A stretch of DNA of 6,740 nucleotides, from positions 1-6,740 of the forward strand of contig JBEGQX010000107.1 of the NCBI GenBank assembly GCA_041180805.1, read 5' to 3'. Position numbers and translations under genes: made by a program. Every line of letters begins with the position of its first letter. Position 1 is the first letter of the stretch. This DNA is from JBEGQX01 sp041180805 (lineage in GTDB: Bacteria; Planctomycetota; Planctomycetia; Gemmatales; Gemmataceae). Shown here piece by piece: positions 6,303-6,740 of this stretch. The notes under the pieces are model-generated. The model was not told where the DNA came from. It searched no databases and saw only the letters and a program-made list of their open reading frames with translations.

Positions 6303-6740
6303 TTAATAATCTGAGGCAATGACTTCGCCATTTGCACGAGTTCCGAGAGCCCGCCATGTAACAATATCAATCGAATCCCGAACAAACCGAACCGATCCAT
6401 CTGCAAGGCTAATATTAACCCCACCGGTGTGATAACTTCTAGCCGTTATATGGCCGGCATATAAAGTTCCGATATCCCCAGCTCTTTGATTGCTGTCAAG
6501 GCAATCCCCCAAAGCACTGTTGGGAGTTCTGGTGTGGGTATAAAGACTGGTGGAAATAAGGTTGCGATAATATTGCAATCCTGTGTAGCGAATGATTGTA
6601 CCAGCATTGGCATTACATGCCGCCGGTGGGGTAGTATCATCCGTCGCAGGATTAAAACCAACAAAACGAACATCTTGCGGGTCAAAAGATCCAGCATTAT
6701 TAAATCCCCTTCGAATCTCAGCGAACATGGCCGTATTGCT
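6303..6740 (-). CDS. DUF1559 (H-X9-DG) protein, C-terminal part; 5' end outside window
   Basis: The frame is open from the right edge to a TAA at 6303-6305, giving 145 residues that begin SNTAMFAEIRRG, a conserved internal patch of the family (SNT...E). The ATG at 6728 is therefore an internal methionine, not the start. Near the C-terminus, HTGGVNISLADG fits the H-X9-DG motif found in planctomycete prepilin-like proteins. It is followed by SVRFV and the usual ending WRALGTRANGEV. Whole members are about 300 residues or more, with a type IV prepilin-like N-terminal cleavage/methylation signal and one membrane helix; that part is not visible here. They are believed to be exported pseudopilin-like surface or periplasmic proteins, but their role is largely unknown. 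Two cysteines (in AACNAN and GDCLD) could form a disulfide. The gene is followed 15 nt later by the lipoprotein gene. The family call is very secure; function is not. Confidence 0.9.
   Translation of the reverse strand, partial: SNTAMFAEIRRGFNNAGSFDPQDVRFVGFNPATDDTTPPAACNANAGTIIRYTGLQYYRNLISTSLYTHTRTPNSALGDCLDSNQRAGDIGTLYAGHITARSYHTGGVNISLADGSVRFVRDSIDIVTWRALGTRANGEVIASDY

Noticed and set aside
6303..6728. A complete 141-residue protein starting at 6728
   Set aside because: The frame stays open to the right edge and the residues before the ATG (SNTA) continue a conserved DUF1559 patch, so this is the tail of a longer protein.

Overview
The window looks like a chromosomal segment of a planctomycete (Planctomycetota), possibly of the Gemmatales/Gemmataceae type. 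The best evidence is at the right edge. There lies the C-terminal part of a DUF1559-type protein with a prepilin-style H-X9-DG motif, a family hugely expanded in planctomycetes. It is followed by a small lipoprotein of a kind often found after DUF1559 genes. The family-level look of the oxidoreductase and of the 520-residue membrane protein also fits. Base composition is moderate, with AT-rich spacers, and codon use looks similar across the window. I saw no mobile element, tRNA, rRNA, CRISPR array or phage gene.

Layout: (1) From 4539 down to 1, four genes run leftward as a tight operon: an MFS transporter, cinA (overlapping it by 4 nt), a large polytopic membrane protein of GT-C glycosyltransferase appearance (1 nt after cinA), and the first 118 codons of a membrane protein resembling the CPBP (CAAX protease-like) family, which leaves the window at base 1. 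(2) A 212-bp divergent spacer (4540-4751) holds two perfect palindromes and a consensus TATAAT just before the next gene. (3) A Gfo/Idh/MocA oxidoreductase runs rightward (4752-5855). (4) A convergent leftward pair (DUF1559 protein, then lipoprotein) occupies 5883-6740; the DUF1559 gene begins beyond the right edge.

How the genes may work together: the MFS transporter and the oxidoreductase share a divergent control region, so joint regulation around one small organic substrate is possible but unproven. CinA (nicotinamide-nucleotide salvage) is translationally coupled to the transporter, and the two membrane proteins downstream appear to be passengers of the same transcript. The DUF1559/lipoprotein pair probably works at the cell surface or periplasm and seems unrelated to the rest. 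I found no convincing new multi-gene system. The items most worth a second look are the palindromes in the divergent spacer, the 520-residue membrane protein family and the cinA-centred gene order.
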